Source: HXMU1420-2 sp017643305
GTDB lineage: Bacteria; Pseudomonadota; Alphaproteobacteria; Rhodobacterales; Rhodobacteraceae
Length of the DNA stretch: 64,000 nucleotides
NCBI GenBank assembly: GCA_965217135.1
Contig: OZ244249.1
Coordinates: forward strand, 4,216,001-4,280,000
Direction of reading: 5' to 3'
Shown: one piece after another, positions 52,258 to 60,943 of the stretch
Position numbering within the stretch: the first letter of the stretch is position 1
Layout of the letters: every line of letters begins with the position of its first letter
Program-made: the position numbers and the translations under genes
The notes under the pieces: generated by a model
The model's database searches: none
Told to the model about the DNA's origin: nothing
The model's input: only the letters and a program-made list of their open reading frames with translations

Positions 52258-52440
52258 CCCCTTCGAACAACGGCCGCAGCGCGCGCAGACGGCTGGCCGC
52301 GAAGTGGATAAAGGCATGGATGCGCCGCACGGCCTGCAGGTCGGGATGGGTCAGGACTCCGAGATCGAGGATGTCCACGCCAAACGGCGCGCCAGCGGCA
52401 GGTTGCGCATCATCCTGATGTGAACGGTGCCGCCAGGCGG
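52247..52440 (-). pseudogene. Truncated LysR-family regulator fragment
   Basis: The minus strand keeps the end of a LysR substrate-binding domain: VDILDLGVLTHPDLQAVRRI, HAFIHFAASRLRALRPLFEG, then a TGA at 52247-52249. About 17 residues just upstream (VHIRMMRNLPLARRLA) fit the preceding strand but in another frame, so a frameshift lies near 52385. No helix-turn-helix remains; the adjoining gene begins at 52445. It overlaps the ald tail by 11 bp. A gene fossil, not a functional regulator. Confidence 0.65.
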
Positions 52441-52444
52441 TGGA

Positions 52445-53002
52445 TCAGGCAGCTTTCCATTTGATGGAGCAGCCCATGCTGGCAATCTGCTCCGCCGGGC
52501 CTTGGCCGGTTTCGGCCACCTGTTTCATCGCCTCGAACAGATCGCGGCGCAGGTCATCCGGGCCGGCGTGCGCGCGCGAGGCATCCAATCGTCCGCGGTA
52601 TTGCAGCGACATGTCCGCATTAAACCCGAAGAAATCTGGCGTGCAGGCGGCGTCCCATGCCCGCGCCACCGACTGGTCGGAGTCATGCAGGTACGGGAAA
52701 GTGAAGCCGCGTTCGCGTGCCATATCGCCCATCGGCCCGAACCCGTCCTGCGGGTAGCTGTCCGGGTCATTCGAACAGATCGCGGCGAAGCCAATGCCCA
52801 ACGGAGCAAGATCGCGCGCATCACGCACGATCCGGTCCATCACGGCCAAAACATAGGGGCAATGGTTGCAGATGAAGGCCACCACCAGCCCTTTGGGCCC
52901 CGCCAGATCGAGCAGCGCGTAACTTTGATCGTCGGTCGCGGGCAGAACGAAATCGGGCGGTGACCAGCCAAAATCGCACACGGGGGGGACTTCCAAAGCC
53001 AT
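52445..53002 (-). CDS. Thioredoxin-fold (AhpC/TSA-like) family protein
   Basis: 185 residues. The redox site is FICNHCPYVLAVMDRIV (Cys45, Cys48), a CxxC variant with His. FAAICSNDPDSYPQDGFGPM and YLHDSDQSVARAWDAACTPDFFGFN are the other conserved blocks of this thioredoxin-family group, in which the last segment holds a cis-Pro. No signal peptide, so cytoplasmic. It may act as a peroxidase or thiol reductase; the substrate is unknown. It ends at the LysR fragment and starts 18 bp after the mscS-type gene's stop. Confidence 0.88.
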   Translation of the reverse strand: MALEVPPVCDFGWSPPDFVLPATDDQSYALLDLAGPKGLVVAFICNHCPYVLAVMDRIVRDARDLAPLGIGFAAICSNDPDSYPQDGFGPMGDMARERGFTFPYLHDSDQSVARAWDAACTPDFFGFNADMSLQYRGRLDASRAHAGPDDLRRDLFEAMKQVAETGQGPAEQIASMGCSIKWKAA

Positions 53003-53020
53003 GGCAACGGATCCTTTCGA

Positions 53021-53824
53021 TCAACCTTCTTTCTTGATTTCCACCCTGTGGGGATAGGGTATGGAGATACCGTCGCGATCAAAGGCTTCCTTGACGCCCT
53101 TGGTCATGGCAAATTTTAAGTCCCAGTAATCTTCCGCCTTGCACCAGATCCGCGCCGTCAGATCGACCGAGCTGTCGCCCAGATTTGTCACGCGCACCCA
53201 AGGCTCCGGATCGGTCAGAACGCGGCCATCGGCCTGCGCCTGTTCCAGAATGATCGCCATCGCCTTGCTCGCATCATCGCCGTAGTCGATGCCAAACAAC
53301 AGATCCACGCGGCGGGTATCATGGTGGGAAAAGTTGGTGATGACTGATCCCCAGGCCTGTCCGTTGGGCACAATGATCTGAACGTTGTCGGGGGTGGCCA
53401 GTTCGGTCACAAACAGGTTCAGGTCCACAACCGTCCCCGCCGTGCCGCCGATATCCACGTACTGCCCGATCTTGTAGGGGCGGAACAGGATCAGCATGAA
53501 GCCTGCCGCCAGATCGCTGAGCGTGCCCTGGAGCGCCAGACCGATGGCCAGCGTGGCCGCACCCATCATGGCGACCAAAGATGTGGCTTCGATTCCGAAG
53601 ATACCCAGCACCGCGACCAACACCATCAGCAGGATGACCCATTTCACGATGCTGGCAATGAAATTTCCAAGCGTATTGTCAATGGTTTCACTGGCATTCA
53701 CCTTGCGCCGGACCATTCCACCGACCGCGCCGGCGACAATCCAGCCTACGACCAGAACCACCAGCGCCTTAGCAGCCGATATCACCAGCGGGGCCAGCGC
53801 CCCAAGTTCATCCAAAACGTCCAC
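53021..53824 (-). CDS. mscS: Small-conductance mechanosensitive channel, MscS family
   Basis: 267 residues, near E. coli MscS length. Three membrane segments: about 12-35, 58-82 and 87-115. TM3 is the pore helix with Ala/Gly packing (MMGAATLAIGLALQGTLSDLAAGFML). The beta domain follows (YVDIGGTAGTVVDLNLFVTEL, VPNGQAWGSVITNFS), and the C-terminal domain ends YPHRVEIKKEG. It releases solutes on osmotic downshock. Same strand as mscL downstream-upstream order, with 72 bp between. Confidence 0.92.
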   Translation of the reverse strand: MDVLDELGALAPLVISAAKALVVLVVGWIVAGAVGGMVRRKVNASETIDNTLGNFIASIVKWVILLMVLVAVLGIFGIEATSLVAMMGAATLAIGLALQGTLSDLAAGFMLILFRPYKIGQYVDIGGTAGTVVDLNLFVTELATPDNVQIIVPNGQAWGSVITNFSHHDTRRVDLLFGIDYGDDASKAMAIILEQAQADGRVLTDPEPWVRVTNLGDSSVDLTARIWCKAEDYWDLKFAMTKGVKEAFDRDGISIPYPHRVEIKKEG

Positions 53825-53896
53825 GTTGACCTCCTGTCAGACGGGGCAGAGCACGCATTGTGGCCTCTGCCCGATCCTCCGAAACTTAGAGTTGTA

Positions 53897-54337
53897 CTAT
53901 TGTTTGGACAACGAATCCCGGATTTCAATCAGGATGTCCAGTTCGCTCGGGCCTGCAGGTGCGGGCTCTGCCGCGGCTTCCTCGACTTCCTTCTTCTCCG
54001 CAGCTTCCTTCACCTTGTTGACGTAGCGAACCAGCATGAAAACCACAAAAGCAATGATGAGGAAATTGATTACCGCCATAATGAACGCCCCATGGGCAAA
54101 CACGGCGGCCCCGGCTTCGCGCGCCGCTTCGAGGCTGGCGCCTGCGGGCACGTCGCCCGACATCACGACATAGGAATTGGTGAAATCCACGCCGCCCATG
54201 AACAGGCCAATGATTGGATTGATCAGGTCGCCGACCATGGATTTGACGATTGCTGTAAACGCAGCTCCGATGATGATCCCAACAGCCATGTCCATAACAT
54301 TGCCCTTGGCAATGAAATCCCGAAACTCTTTCAACAT
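53897..54337 (-). CDS. mscL: Large-conductance mechanosensitive channel
   Basis: 146 residues from ATG 54337, with GGGAGTATCGCC upstream. The amphipathic start and pore helix read MLKEFRDFIAKGNVMDMAVG, then IIIGAAFTAIVKSMVGDLI; TM2 is FIMAVINFLIIAFVVFMLVR. A charged coiled-coil tail (KEAAEKKEVEEAAAEP) with a final helix ELDILIEIRDSL matches the family. It opens a wide pore at near-lytic tension. It precedes mscS in the same direction, so both osmotic safety valves may be co-expressed. Confidence 0.95.
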   Translation of the reverse strand: MLKEFRDFIAKGNVMDMAVGIIIGAAFTAIVKSMVGDLINPIIGLFMGGVDFTNSYVVMSGDVPAGASLEAAREAGAAVFAHGAFIMAVINFLIIAFVVFMLVRYVNKVKEAAEKKEVEEAAAEPAPAGPSELDILIEIRDSLSKQ

Positions 54338-54485
54338 TGGCGATACTCCCTTAGCCAAAACGCACGTTGTTTTTTGAATTTCCGCCACTGCGCACATTGT
54401 GACCGGCAATATCGCACGTTTTCAGGCGTTCTGTTACGAAATTCTGTTCCTATCTGTTCCTCTGCACACCAATGAGGAGAAAGTA

Positions 54486-55187
54486 ATGGTCGATCTCAGC
54501 CAGTTTCCCATCACAGCAAAATGGCCCGCTACCAACCCTGATGTCATCCAGCTTTACAGTTTTCCGACAGCCAATGGCGTGAAAGTGTCCATCGCGTTGG
54601 AGGAACTGCAGCTGCCTTACGAAGCGCACCGCGTCACGCTGTCGGACAGCGATGTCAAAAGCACTGAATTTTTGTCACTGAACCCCAACAACAAAATCCC
54701 GGCGATCATTGACCCGAACGGTCCCGACGGTGCGCCCATCGGGCTGTTTGAAAGCGGTGCTATCCTCATTTACCTGGCCGAAAAAACCGGCAAGCTGATT
54801 GGCGCAACAGCCAGCGACAAGGCTCGTATTATTCAATGGCTGATGTTCCAGATGGGCGGTGTTGGTCCGATGTTTGGCCAGCTTGGGTTCTTCTACAAGT
54901 TCGCGGGCAGCGATATTGAAGATCCGCGTCCACGTGAACGGTACATCAACGAAGCCAAGCGTCTGCTATCGGTCGTGGACAATGCATTGGACGGTCAGGA
55001 TTGGATCGCCGGGGAGTTTTCGATTGCAGATATCGCACTGGCACCGTGGCTGAATTCGCTGGGTTTCTACGGCGCAGAAGAAGTCACAGGCTGGGGCGAC
55101 CACAAAAACGCCGTTGCCTACGTGGAGCGGTTCTGGAACCGGCCCGCGGCCGCAAAGGGCCGGAACATCCCGCCGCGCGAAGGCTGA
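54486..55187 (+). CDS. Glutathione S-transferase family protein
   Basis: 233 residues from ATG 54486, preceded by GAGGAGAAAGTA. N-terminal thioredoxin-like domain: IQLYSFPTANGVKVSIALEE, NPNNKIPAIIDPNGPDG (cis-Pro) and ESGAILIYLAEKTGKL, the GSH-binding block. The helical C-terminal domain has WIAGEFSIADIALAPWL. The YfcG/YghU-like Asn/Thr (TANG) replaces a catalytic Tyr or Cys, suggesting disulfide-bond reductase activity. Its stop abuts the convergent GMC oxidoreductase gene with no gap. Confidence 0.9.
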   Translation: MVDLSQFPITAKWPATNPDVIQLYSFPTANGVKVSIALEELQLPYEAHRVTLSDSDVKSTEFLSLNPNNKIPAIIDPNGPDGAPIGLFESGAILIYLAEKTGKLIGATASDKARIIQWLMFQMGGVGPMFGQLGFFYKFAGSDIEDPRPRERYINEAKRLLSVVDNALDGQDWIAGEFSIADIALAPWLNSLGFYGAEEVTGWGDHKNAVAYVERFWNRPAAAKGRNIPPREG

Positions 55188-56792
55188 TTAATCTGCACGA
55201 CGCATTTCATCGGTGATCTTTTCAGCCATCATGATGGTGGGCGCATTTGTGTTGCCACCAATCAGGGTCGGCATCAGCGACGCATCGACAACGCGCAGGG
55301 CCTCCACCCCGTGGACACGGCCCTGCGGATCCACCACTGCCATATCGTCCTTGCCCATTTTGCAGGTACCCACCGGGTGATAGATCGTATCGGCCCGGTT
55401 GCGAATGTCAGCTTCCAAAGCCGTATCACTGCCGTCATGGGCATAGAGCCGCTTTCCACGCCATGGGGCCAGTGGCGGGGCTTCCAACACGGTTTCCATA
55501 ATCCGCGCCGCTTTCATCAATCCGCGCAGATCCTCCGGAGCGCTCAGGAACTGCGGGTCGATCAGCGGAGCGTCCTGCACACGGGCAGATTGCAGACGAA
55601 CCGTCCCCCGGCTGGCCGGGCGCAGCAGGCAGACATGGCAGCAAAACCCACCGCGGAAATGGATCTTGCGCATGTGGTCATCGACAATGCCGATGACGAA
55701 ATGCAGCTGTGCGTCGGGGCGGTCCAACCCCGGATCGGTTCGGAAGAACGCGCCGCCTTCGGCAAAGGGGCTGGCGAAGGTACCACCGCCTGCCTTGCGC
55801 CAGTCCAGCCCTTGCCGGGCCAGCCGTGCCAAACCCACAGGTGTCAGGCTGATCACGTCGGGCCGCTTCGAACGATAGCTGATGATGTAATCCAGATGGT
55901 CTTGCAGGTTCTGCCCGACACCAGGCAATTCATGTACGGGTTCGATCCCCTGTGAGACCAGTTCATCTCGTGGCCCGATACCGGACAGCATCAGCATCTG
56001 CGGTGACCCAAATGCACCGCCACACAAAATCACCTCGCGCCGCGCTTTTACATGTTGGTCGGTTTTGTTCCAGCGTAATTGCACGCCAGTGGCCCGCTTA
56101 CCGTCCAACGTGACGCGCTGGACCAGCGCATTGGTGAGAATGGTCAGGTTCGGCCTGCCCTTGTTGGGCCGCAAATACGCCGCGGCGGCAGAGCATCTTT
56201 CCCCCTTGTGAGGGCCATGACTGAACTGTGTGACCTGATATTTGCCCGCACCTTCCTGTTGTGGCCCATTGAAATCCCGGTTCTCACGGATTTGTTGCTG
56301 GCCACAGGCGTCGACGAAGGCAGCAGTAATCGGCAAAGGCGCCGATTGGTCTGACACCTGCAACGGGCCGTCTGCGCCGTGCAGGTCATCTGCCCCGCGC
56401 ATGTTGCCTTCGGACTTGCGGAAATAGGGCAGGATACTGTCCCAATCCCAGCCATCACAGCCGGCATCGGCCCAGTCATTGTAATCCGACGGATGCCCTC
56501 GGACATAAAGCATGGCGTTGATGGCTGATGACCCGCCCAGCGTTTTGCCACGCGGCTGATAACCACGCCGACCGTTGAGGCCCTGCTGCGGTTCGGTTTC
56601 AAAAGCCCAGTTGTTTATCTTTGGGCGACCCGGCAGCATTGCCGCCACCAGCGCAGGGGCGCGAACCAACAGGCCTTCACCCGACCCGCCCGCCTCGATC
56701 AGACAGATCTGAACGCCAGGATCTTCGCTGAGCCGGGCGGCCATTGTGGCCCCGGCAGACCCGCCGCCTGCAATGACATAATCGAACTCCAC
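55188..56792 (-). CDS. GMC-family FAD oxidoreductase (choline/alcohol dehydrogenase-like)
   Basis: 534 residues. FAD motif YVIAGGGSAGATMAARLSE, GMC signature 1 KTLGGSSAINAMLYVRGH, signature 2 GGAFGSPQMLMLSGIGP, and the catalytic His/Asn in YHPVGTCKMG and GGNTNAPTIMM. Members oxidise choline, polyethylene glycol, medium-chain or terpene alcohols. Nothing near by (no betB, betI) supports the betA label, so the substrate is left open. Followed downstream by no gene on its strand; 85 bp upstream lies the yghU-type gene's end. Confidence 0.92.
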   Translation of the reverse strand: MEFDYVIAGGGSAGATMAARLSEDPGVQICLIEAGGSGEGLLVRAPALVAAMLPGRPKINNWAFETEPQQGLNGRRGYQPRGKTLGGSSAINAMLYVRGHPSDYNDWADAGCDGWDWDSILPYFRKSEGNMRGADDLHGADGPLQVSDQSAPLPITAAFVDACGQQQIRENRDFNGPQQEGAGKYQVTQFSHGPHKGERCSAAAAYLRPNKGRPNLTILTNALVQRVTLDGKRATGVQLRWNKTDQHVKARREVILCGGAFGSPQMLMLSGIGPRDELVSQGIEPVHELPGVGQNLQDHLDYIISYRSKRPDVISLTPVGLARLARQGLDWRKAGGGTFASPFAEGGAFFRTDPGLDRPDAQLHFVIGIVDDHMRKIHFRGGFCCHVCLLRPASRGTVRLQSARVQDAPLIDPQFLSAPEDLRGLMKAARIMETVLEAPPLAPWRGKRLYAHDGSDTALEADIRNRADTIYHPVGTCKMGKDDMAVVDPQGRVHGVEALRVVDASLMPTLIGGNTNAPTIMMAEKITDEMRRAD

Positions 56793-56877
56793 AACCTGCT
56801 CCCCGCAACATGTGCGGGCGAGAGTATGCCGCCTTCAGATTGGCGCAAGCATCACGTTGCGGATACTTGGCCGTTGA

Positions 56878-57753
56878 TCAGCTTTCGCCGTCGGCCGGCG
56901 CAATCTTGTCCCAAGTCTGGGTTTCGAAATCCGACGCATCGTGACGTTCGCGCAATTGCGTTTCCGGCTTCCCAAAGGTGCGGTTCACCATCTTGCCGCG
57001 CTGCACCGCAGGCCGCACATCGATCTGGTCGGTCCAGCGCTGCACGTTCTTGTAGGACTGCACATCCAGGAATTCGCCTGCGTCATAAGCTCCGCCCTGC
57101 GCCAGCCGCCCATACCACGGCCAGATCGCCATATCCGCAATCGTGTAGTCATCGCCGACCATGTATTCGTTCTCGGCCAGATGCCGATCCAGTACGTCCA
57201 ACTGACGCTTGACCTCCATTGCATAGCGGTTGATCGGGTATTCCCATTTCTCGGGCGCGTAGGCGTAGAAATGGCCAAAACCGCCGCCCAGATAAGGCGC
57301 GCTGCCCATCTGCCAGAAGATCCAGGACAACAGTTCCGCCCGATTGGCCGGATCACCAAGGAAGGCATCAAATTTCTCAGCCAGGTGCATCAGGATCGCG
57401 GCACTTTCAAACACGCGCACCGGCTCTGGACCAGACCGATCCATAAGTGCAGGGATCTTGGAGTTCGGGTTGATCTCCACAAAGTCCGAGCCAAACTGGT
57501 CACCGTCACCAATATTGATCAGCCACGCGTCATATTCCGCGCCGCTGTGGCCTGCGGCCAACAGTTCTTCAAACATCACCGTGACCTTGACGCCGTTCGG
57601 CGTGGCCAGGGAATAAAGCTGGAAGGGGTGCTTGCCGACCGGTAGTTCCTTGTCATGGGTTGCTCCGGCGATGGGACGGTTGATTCTGGCAAACCGCCCG
57701 CCACTTTCCTGCTCCCATTTCCAGACCTTCGGGGGGACGTAGGTATCAGTCAT
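56878..57753 (-). CDS. yghU: YghU-type glutathione S-transferase / disulfide reductase
   Basis: 291 residues from ATG 57753, which has CAGGAGCATGTG upstream on its strand; a longer frame to 57819 overlaps the neighbouring gene. YghU features: long N-terminal extension (YVPPKVWKWEQESGGRFARINRPIAG), LYSLATPNGVKVTVMFEELL with the Thr-Pro-Asn glutathione site, NPNSKIPALMDRSG and FESAAILMHLAEKF. The C-terminal domain has VGDDYTIADMAIWPWYG. It reduces glutathione-linked disulfides or hydroperoxides. It follows another GST gene after 62 bp. Confidence 0.92.
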   Translation of the reverse strand: MTDTYVPPKVWKWEQESGGRFARINRPIAGATHDKELPVGKHPFQLYSLATPNGVKVTVMFEELLAAGHSGAEYDAWLINIGDGDQFGSDFVEINPNSKIPALMDRSGPEPVRVFESAAILMHLAEKFDAFLGDPANRAELLSWIFWQMGSAPYLGGGFGHFYAYAPEKWEYPINRYAMEVKRQLDVLDRHLAENEYMVGDDYTIADMAIWPWYGRLAQGGAYDAGEFLDVQSYKNVQRWTDQIDVRPAVQRGKMVNRTFGKPETQLRERHDASDFETQTWDKIAPADGES

Positions 57754-57815
57754 CACATGCTCCTGAATCTTGTTGGCGCCGAACGTATCGACTGCGCCGC
57801 CCGTGTCCAGCCTGA

Positions 57816-58445
57816 TCACAGAGACGCACTGGGCCGCGATTTCATCCGTTGGAACCAGTTTTGCGTAGCTGTGTTAGCGTCCGGGATGGATTTCTTGACC
57901 ACGCGGGTAAAGCTCACAAACACGTAAGCGGTGATATCGACCATCGAAAACCGGTCCAGGGCGACCCATTCGCTGTCCTGCAGACGCTTTTCCAGCAGAG
58001 TGTAGAAATCATCAATACGGGCCAGACCCCGTTCAGCCAGCGCCGGGATCTGTTCGATGTTCCGCTGCCCGGTCAGGGCGCGCCCGGCCATATGTGGGTT
58101 CCCGTTGCGCAAGGCTTCGGACACCGGCTGGCCCAGGTGGAATTCACAGATGGAATTCCACATCCAAACCAGCCCGGTTTCTTCAGGCGTGGTTCCCAGC
58201 AGCGGCGGTTCCGGAAAGGCCGCTTCGAGATAGGCCGCGATGCCGTTGTTTTCGGTCAAGGCCGTTCCGTCATCCGTGACCAGAACGGGGATCGTCGCGA
58301 ACGGGTTGATCGCCAGAAACTCGGGCTTGAGCTGATCGCCGGCCATGATGGAGATTTCACGCGTTTCGATCTCAAGCCCCTTTTCGGCAATGAACATGCG
58401 GGCTCGTTTCGGGCTGGGTGCGGTGGAACAGTCGTAGAAAATCAT
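57816..58445 (-). CDS. Glutathione S-transferase family protein
   Basis: 209 residues. Thioredoxin-like domain MIFYDCSTAPSPKRARMFIA with Ser/Cys at the active helix, NPFATIPVLVTDDGTALTEN with cis-Pro and NGIAAYLEA. The helical domain includes the N-capping block ALDRFSMVDITAYVFVSF. Distinct from the YghU-type neighbour it precedes. Typical of the beta/theta-like GST pool of marine alphaproteobacteria; the substrate is unknown. Confidence 0.88.
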   Translation of the reverse strand: MIFYDCSTAPSPKRARMFIAEKGLEIETREISIMAGDQLKPEFLAINPFATIPVLVTDDGTALTENNGIAAYLEAAFPEPPLLGTTPEETGLVWMWNSICEFHLGQPVSEALRNGNPHMAGRALTGQRNIEQIPALAERGLARIDDFYTLLEKRLQDSEWVALDRFSMVDITAYVFVSFTRVVKKSIPDANTATQNWFQRMKSRPSASL

Positions 58446-58547
58446 GGCGGGCTCCTCTCCTATGTCCGGGATGGTGCCGCGTCGGGCAGGCTACGCCAAG
58501 GGAATACCGATGTGCGCCATAAGTTACTTGGGGGAACTTTTGGATCC

Positions 58548-59156
58548 TCAGCCTTCAAACACTGGCACATGCGGCCCAGCTTCGGGCGGCAGGGTTCCGG
58601 TAATGCGCGGGTCGTCGGTGATTTCGATCTGCTGGCGGATCGGGCGAAAGCCGCTGCGTATGTAGAATGGCAACGCATCGGGGCTGTCGAGCGTGCAGGT
58701 ATGGACGTGAAACCGGGTGATCGGATTGTCCCATGCCAGGCGGATCGCCTGGTTCATCAGGTAGCGGCCTGCGCCGCGTCCGATCAGGGCGGGGGCGAGG
58801 CCGAAGAAGGCCAGCTCACATTCGCCCTCAACCCGAAAATCCAGTTCCAGCATCGCTTCGGGGCGGCCATCCACCTCCAGCGTGTAGAGCGGGCAATCGG
58901 GGTCACTGATAATCGCTTCCAACGCCTCATCTGCCATCTGCAGCCGTGAAAACCAAAGCCACGCGATGCCTCCCACGCGCGCATAGAGGTCGCGATAGGT
59001 GTACAGGTCGGGCTGGTCCATCTTGCGGAACGTCAGCCCCTCGGGCCGGGGTCCGACGCGTTCGGGCACAAGGGCGCGCATTTCCAGATGGGTCACGACG
59101 GCCGCAACCTTGCCGGCCGGCACATCGTAAAACCCGTTGGCCAGAGCGTTGGTCAC
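58548..59156 (-). CDS. GNAT-family N-acetyltransferase
   Basis: 202 residues. The acetyl-CoA-binding block is FGLAPALIGRGAGRYLMNQAI (Q/RxxGxG/A), followed by FHVHTCTLDSPDALPFYIRSGF, the usual end of the fold. The first 60 residues add an N-terminal segment (VTHLEMRALVPERVGP). The acceptor is not predictable. The start overlaps the sugar-kinase gene upstream by 4 nt (ATGA), so both, and nth before them, form a translationally coupled unit. Confidence 0.9.
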   Translation of the reverse strand: MTNALANGFYDVPAGKVAAVVTHLEMRALVPERVGPRPEGLTFRKMDQPDLYTYRDLYARVGGIAWLWFSRLQMADEALEAIISDPDCPLYTLEVDGRPEAMLELDFRVEGECELAFFGLAPALIGRGAGRYLMNQAIRLAWDNPITRFHVHTCTLDSPDALPFYIRSGFRPIRQQIEITDDPRITGTLPPEAGPHVPVFEG

Positions 59157-60142
59157 AGCAGGCCTTCGCTTCGCAGCAGCGCCTGCATGTCCGCCTCCGG
59201 ACGCGGACCAATATGGCTGATCACCTCACGTGCGCAGGCATTGCCCATGCGAGCGCAGGTTGCCAGATCCTTGCCCATGGCCAGTCCGGACAGAAACCCG
59301 GCTGCAAACTGGTCACCCGCACCGGTTGCATCCACCGGCGTGACTTTTTCAACCGGCACGTCGATGCGGCTGGTGCCTTCCATCACGCTGACCCCATCAC
59401 CCGAGCGTGTGCAGACCACCAGCGGGCAAATACCGGCAGTCAGAACCAGCGCATCATCCAGATGATCGGTTTCGAAGAGCGACTGAATTTCCGCCTCATT
59501 CCCGATAACATAATCCAGATCGTGCTGGATCAGAGACAGGAAATCCGCCCGGTGCCGATCCACGCAGAACGGGTCAGAAATTGCGATGCCGGCCTTGCCA
59601 CCCGCAGCCCTTGTGGCACGGGCCGCTTCGCGAAACGCCGTTTTCCCAGCGTAATGGTCGAACAGATAGCCTTCGAGAAACATGATCTTGGCATTGCCTG
59701 TCACGTCCTGAGGCACGTCACTGGACGACAATCCGGTGGAAATGCCCAGATAGGTGTTCATCGACCGTTCCCCATCCGGCGATACAAAGATCATTGACCG
59801 GGATGTGGGCACATCGCCATCCGCCACTGGCGGGTTTACGAAATCGACGCCATTGTCATTCATCGCGTCAGCATAGAAATGGCCCAGCGCATCATCGCGC
59901 ACCCGGCCGATAAACGCTGTTTCCAGCCCGATGGCCCCGGCTCCCGCGATTGTATTGGCGACTGATCCGCCAGGTGTCTGGACGCGTTCGTTCATCGCCG
60001 CGTAGAGCACTTCGCCGCGTTCCTGATCAATCAGTTGCATAATGCCCTTCTCGATCCCCATTTGTTCGAGAAAGCTGTCGTCAGTTTGGGAAATGACATC
60101 GACAACTGCATTGCCAATACCGACGAGGTCGTAGGTTTTCAT
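59153..60142 (-). CDS. PfkB-family sugar/nucleoside kinase (adenosine kinase-like)
   Basis: 329 residues. PfkB signature 1 is TPGGSVANTIAGAGAIGLETAFIG; signature 2 is VDATGAGDQFAAGFLSGLA with the catalytic Asp in GAGD. SDPFCVDRHRADF and YVIGNEAEIQSLF are typical of the alphaproteobacterial adenosine kinase group. It would phosphorylate adenosine or another ribosyl compound with ATP. It overlaps nth upstream and the GNAT gene downstream by 4 nt each. Confidence 0.9.
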   Translation of the reverse strand: MKTYDLVGIGNAVVDVISQTDDSFLEQMGIEKGIMQLIDQERGEVLYAAMNERVQTPGGSVANTIAGAGAIGLETAFIGRVRDDALGHFYADAMNDNGVDFVNPPVADGDVPTSRSMIFVSPDGERSMNTYLGISTGLSSSDVPQDVTGNAKIMFLEGYLFDHYAGKTAFREAARATRAAGGKAGIAISDPFCVDRHRADFLSLIQHDLDYVIGNEAEIQSLFETDHLDDALVLTAGICPLVVCTRSGDGVSVMEGTSRIDVPVEKVTPVDATGAGDQFAAGFLSGLAMGKDLATCARMGNACAREVISHIGPRPEADMQALLRSEGLL

Positions 60143-60783
60143 TGGGTCTTGTCCTCAAAATCACAAAGGTCTCGGATCAAACAGGTCGGGCACATCGGCT
60201 TGCGGGCTTTGCAATGGTAGCGGCCATGCAGGATCAGCCAGTGATGTGCGTGCTGTTGGAAATCGGCTGGGATGTTGTCCTCGATCGCGCGTTCGACCGC
60301 GTCCACGTCCTTGCCCGGCGCGATGCCGCTGCGATTGCCGACGCGGAAGATATGCGTATCGACCGCCTGTGTCGGCTGGTGCCACCACATGTTGAGCACC
60401 ACGTTGGCGGTCTTGCGGCCGACACCCGGCAGGCTTTGCAGCGCGGCTCGGGAATTAGGGACCTCGCCGCCATAGTCTTCCACCAGAATGCGGCTTAGCT
60501 TGATGACGTTTTTGGCCTTGTTGCGGTACAGGCCGATGGTCTTGATATGCTCGATCAGCTTTTCTTCGCCCAGATCCAGCATTTTCTGCGGGGTGTCAGC
60601 GATCTTGAACAGCTCCCGCGTTGCCTTGTTCACGCCTGCATCCGTGGCCTGCGCGCTGAGCGCGACGGCAACCACAAGCGTATATACGTTGACGTGTTCC
60701 AGTTCCCCTTTGGGTTCCGGTTCGCGTTCGCGGAAGCGGGTAAAGATCTCGCGGATCGTGTGATAATCGAGTTGCTTGGCCAT
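60139..60783 (-). CDS. nth: Endonuclease III
   Basis: 214 residues from ATG 60783 (MAKQLDYHTIREIF); an extension to 60882 lacks family support. The HhH motif with catalytic Lys is LQSLPGVGRKTANVVLN, and the catalytic Asp is in AVDTHIFRVGNR. The [4Fe-4S] ligands are CKARKPMCPTCLIRDLC. It is a bifunctional glycosylase/AP lyase for oxidised pyrimidines. It diverges from the Ada-like gene (160 bp), which puts two DNA-repair genes back to back. Confidence 0.96.
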   Translation of the reverse strand: MAKQLDYHTIREIFTRFREREPEPKGELEHVNVYTLVVAVALSAQATDAGVNKATRELFKIADTPQKMLDLGEEKLIEHIKTIGLYRNKAKNVIKLSRILVEDYGGEVPNSRAALQSLPGVGRKTANVVLNMWWHQPTQAVDTHIFRVGNRSGIAPGKDVDAVERAIEDNIPADFQQHAHHWLILHGRYHCKARKPMCPTCLIRDLCDFEDKTQ

Positions 60784-60943
60784 CTCCGGGTTAATGCCTG
60801 CCTGCGGTCTGCGGGGCAAGGCTGTTCCACCGTCACAGCGCTCTGGACCGCACCAACTCAGCCATACGCTCCGTTTTCGCAACTTCCGGGTCGCTTGGCC
60901 CCCTGTCCATGCCTATTCTCAGGTCAGAATGGGGAGATACGCC

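Noticed and set aside
57849..58949. 366-codon plus-strand frame across the GST and GNAT genes
   Set aside because: Antisense to two conserved genes, no domain.
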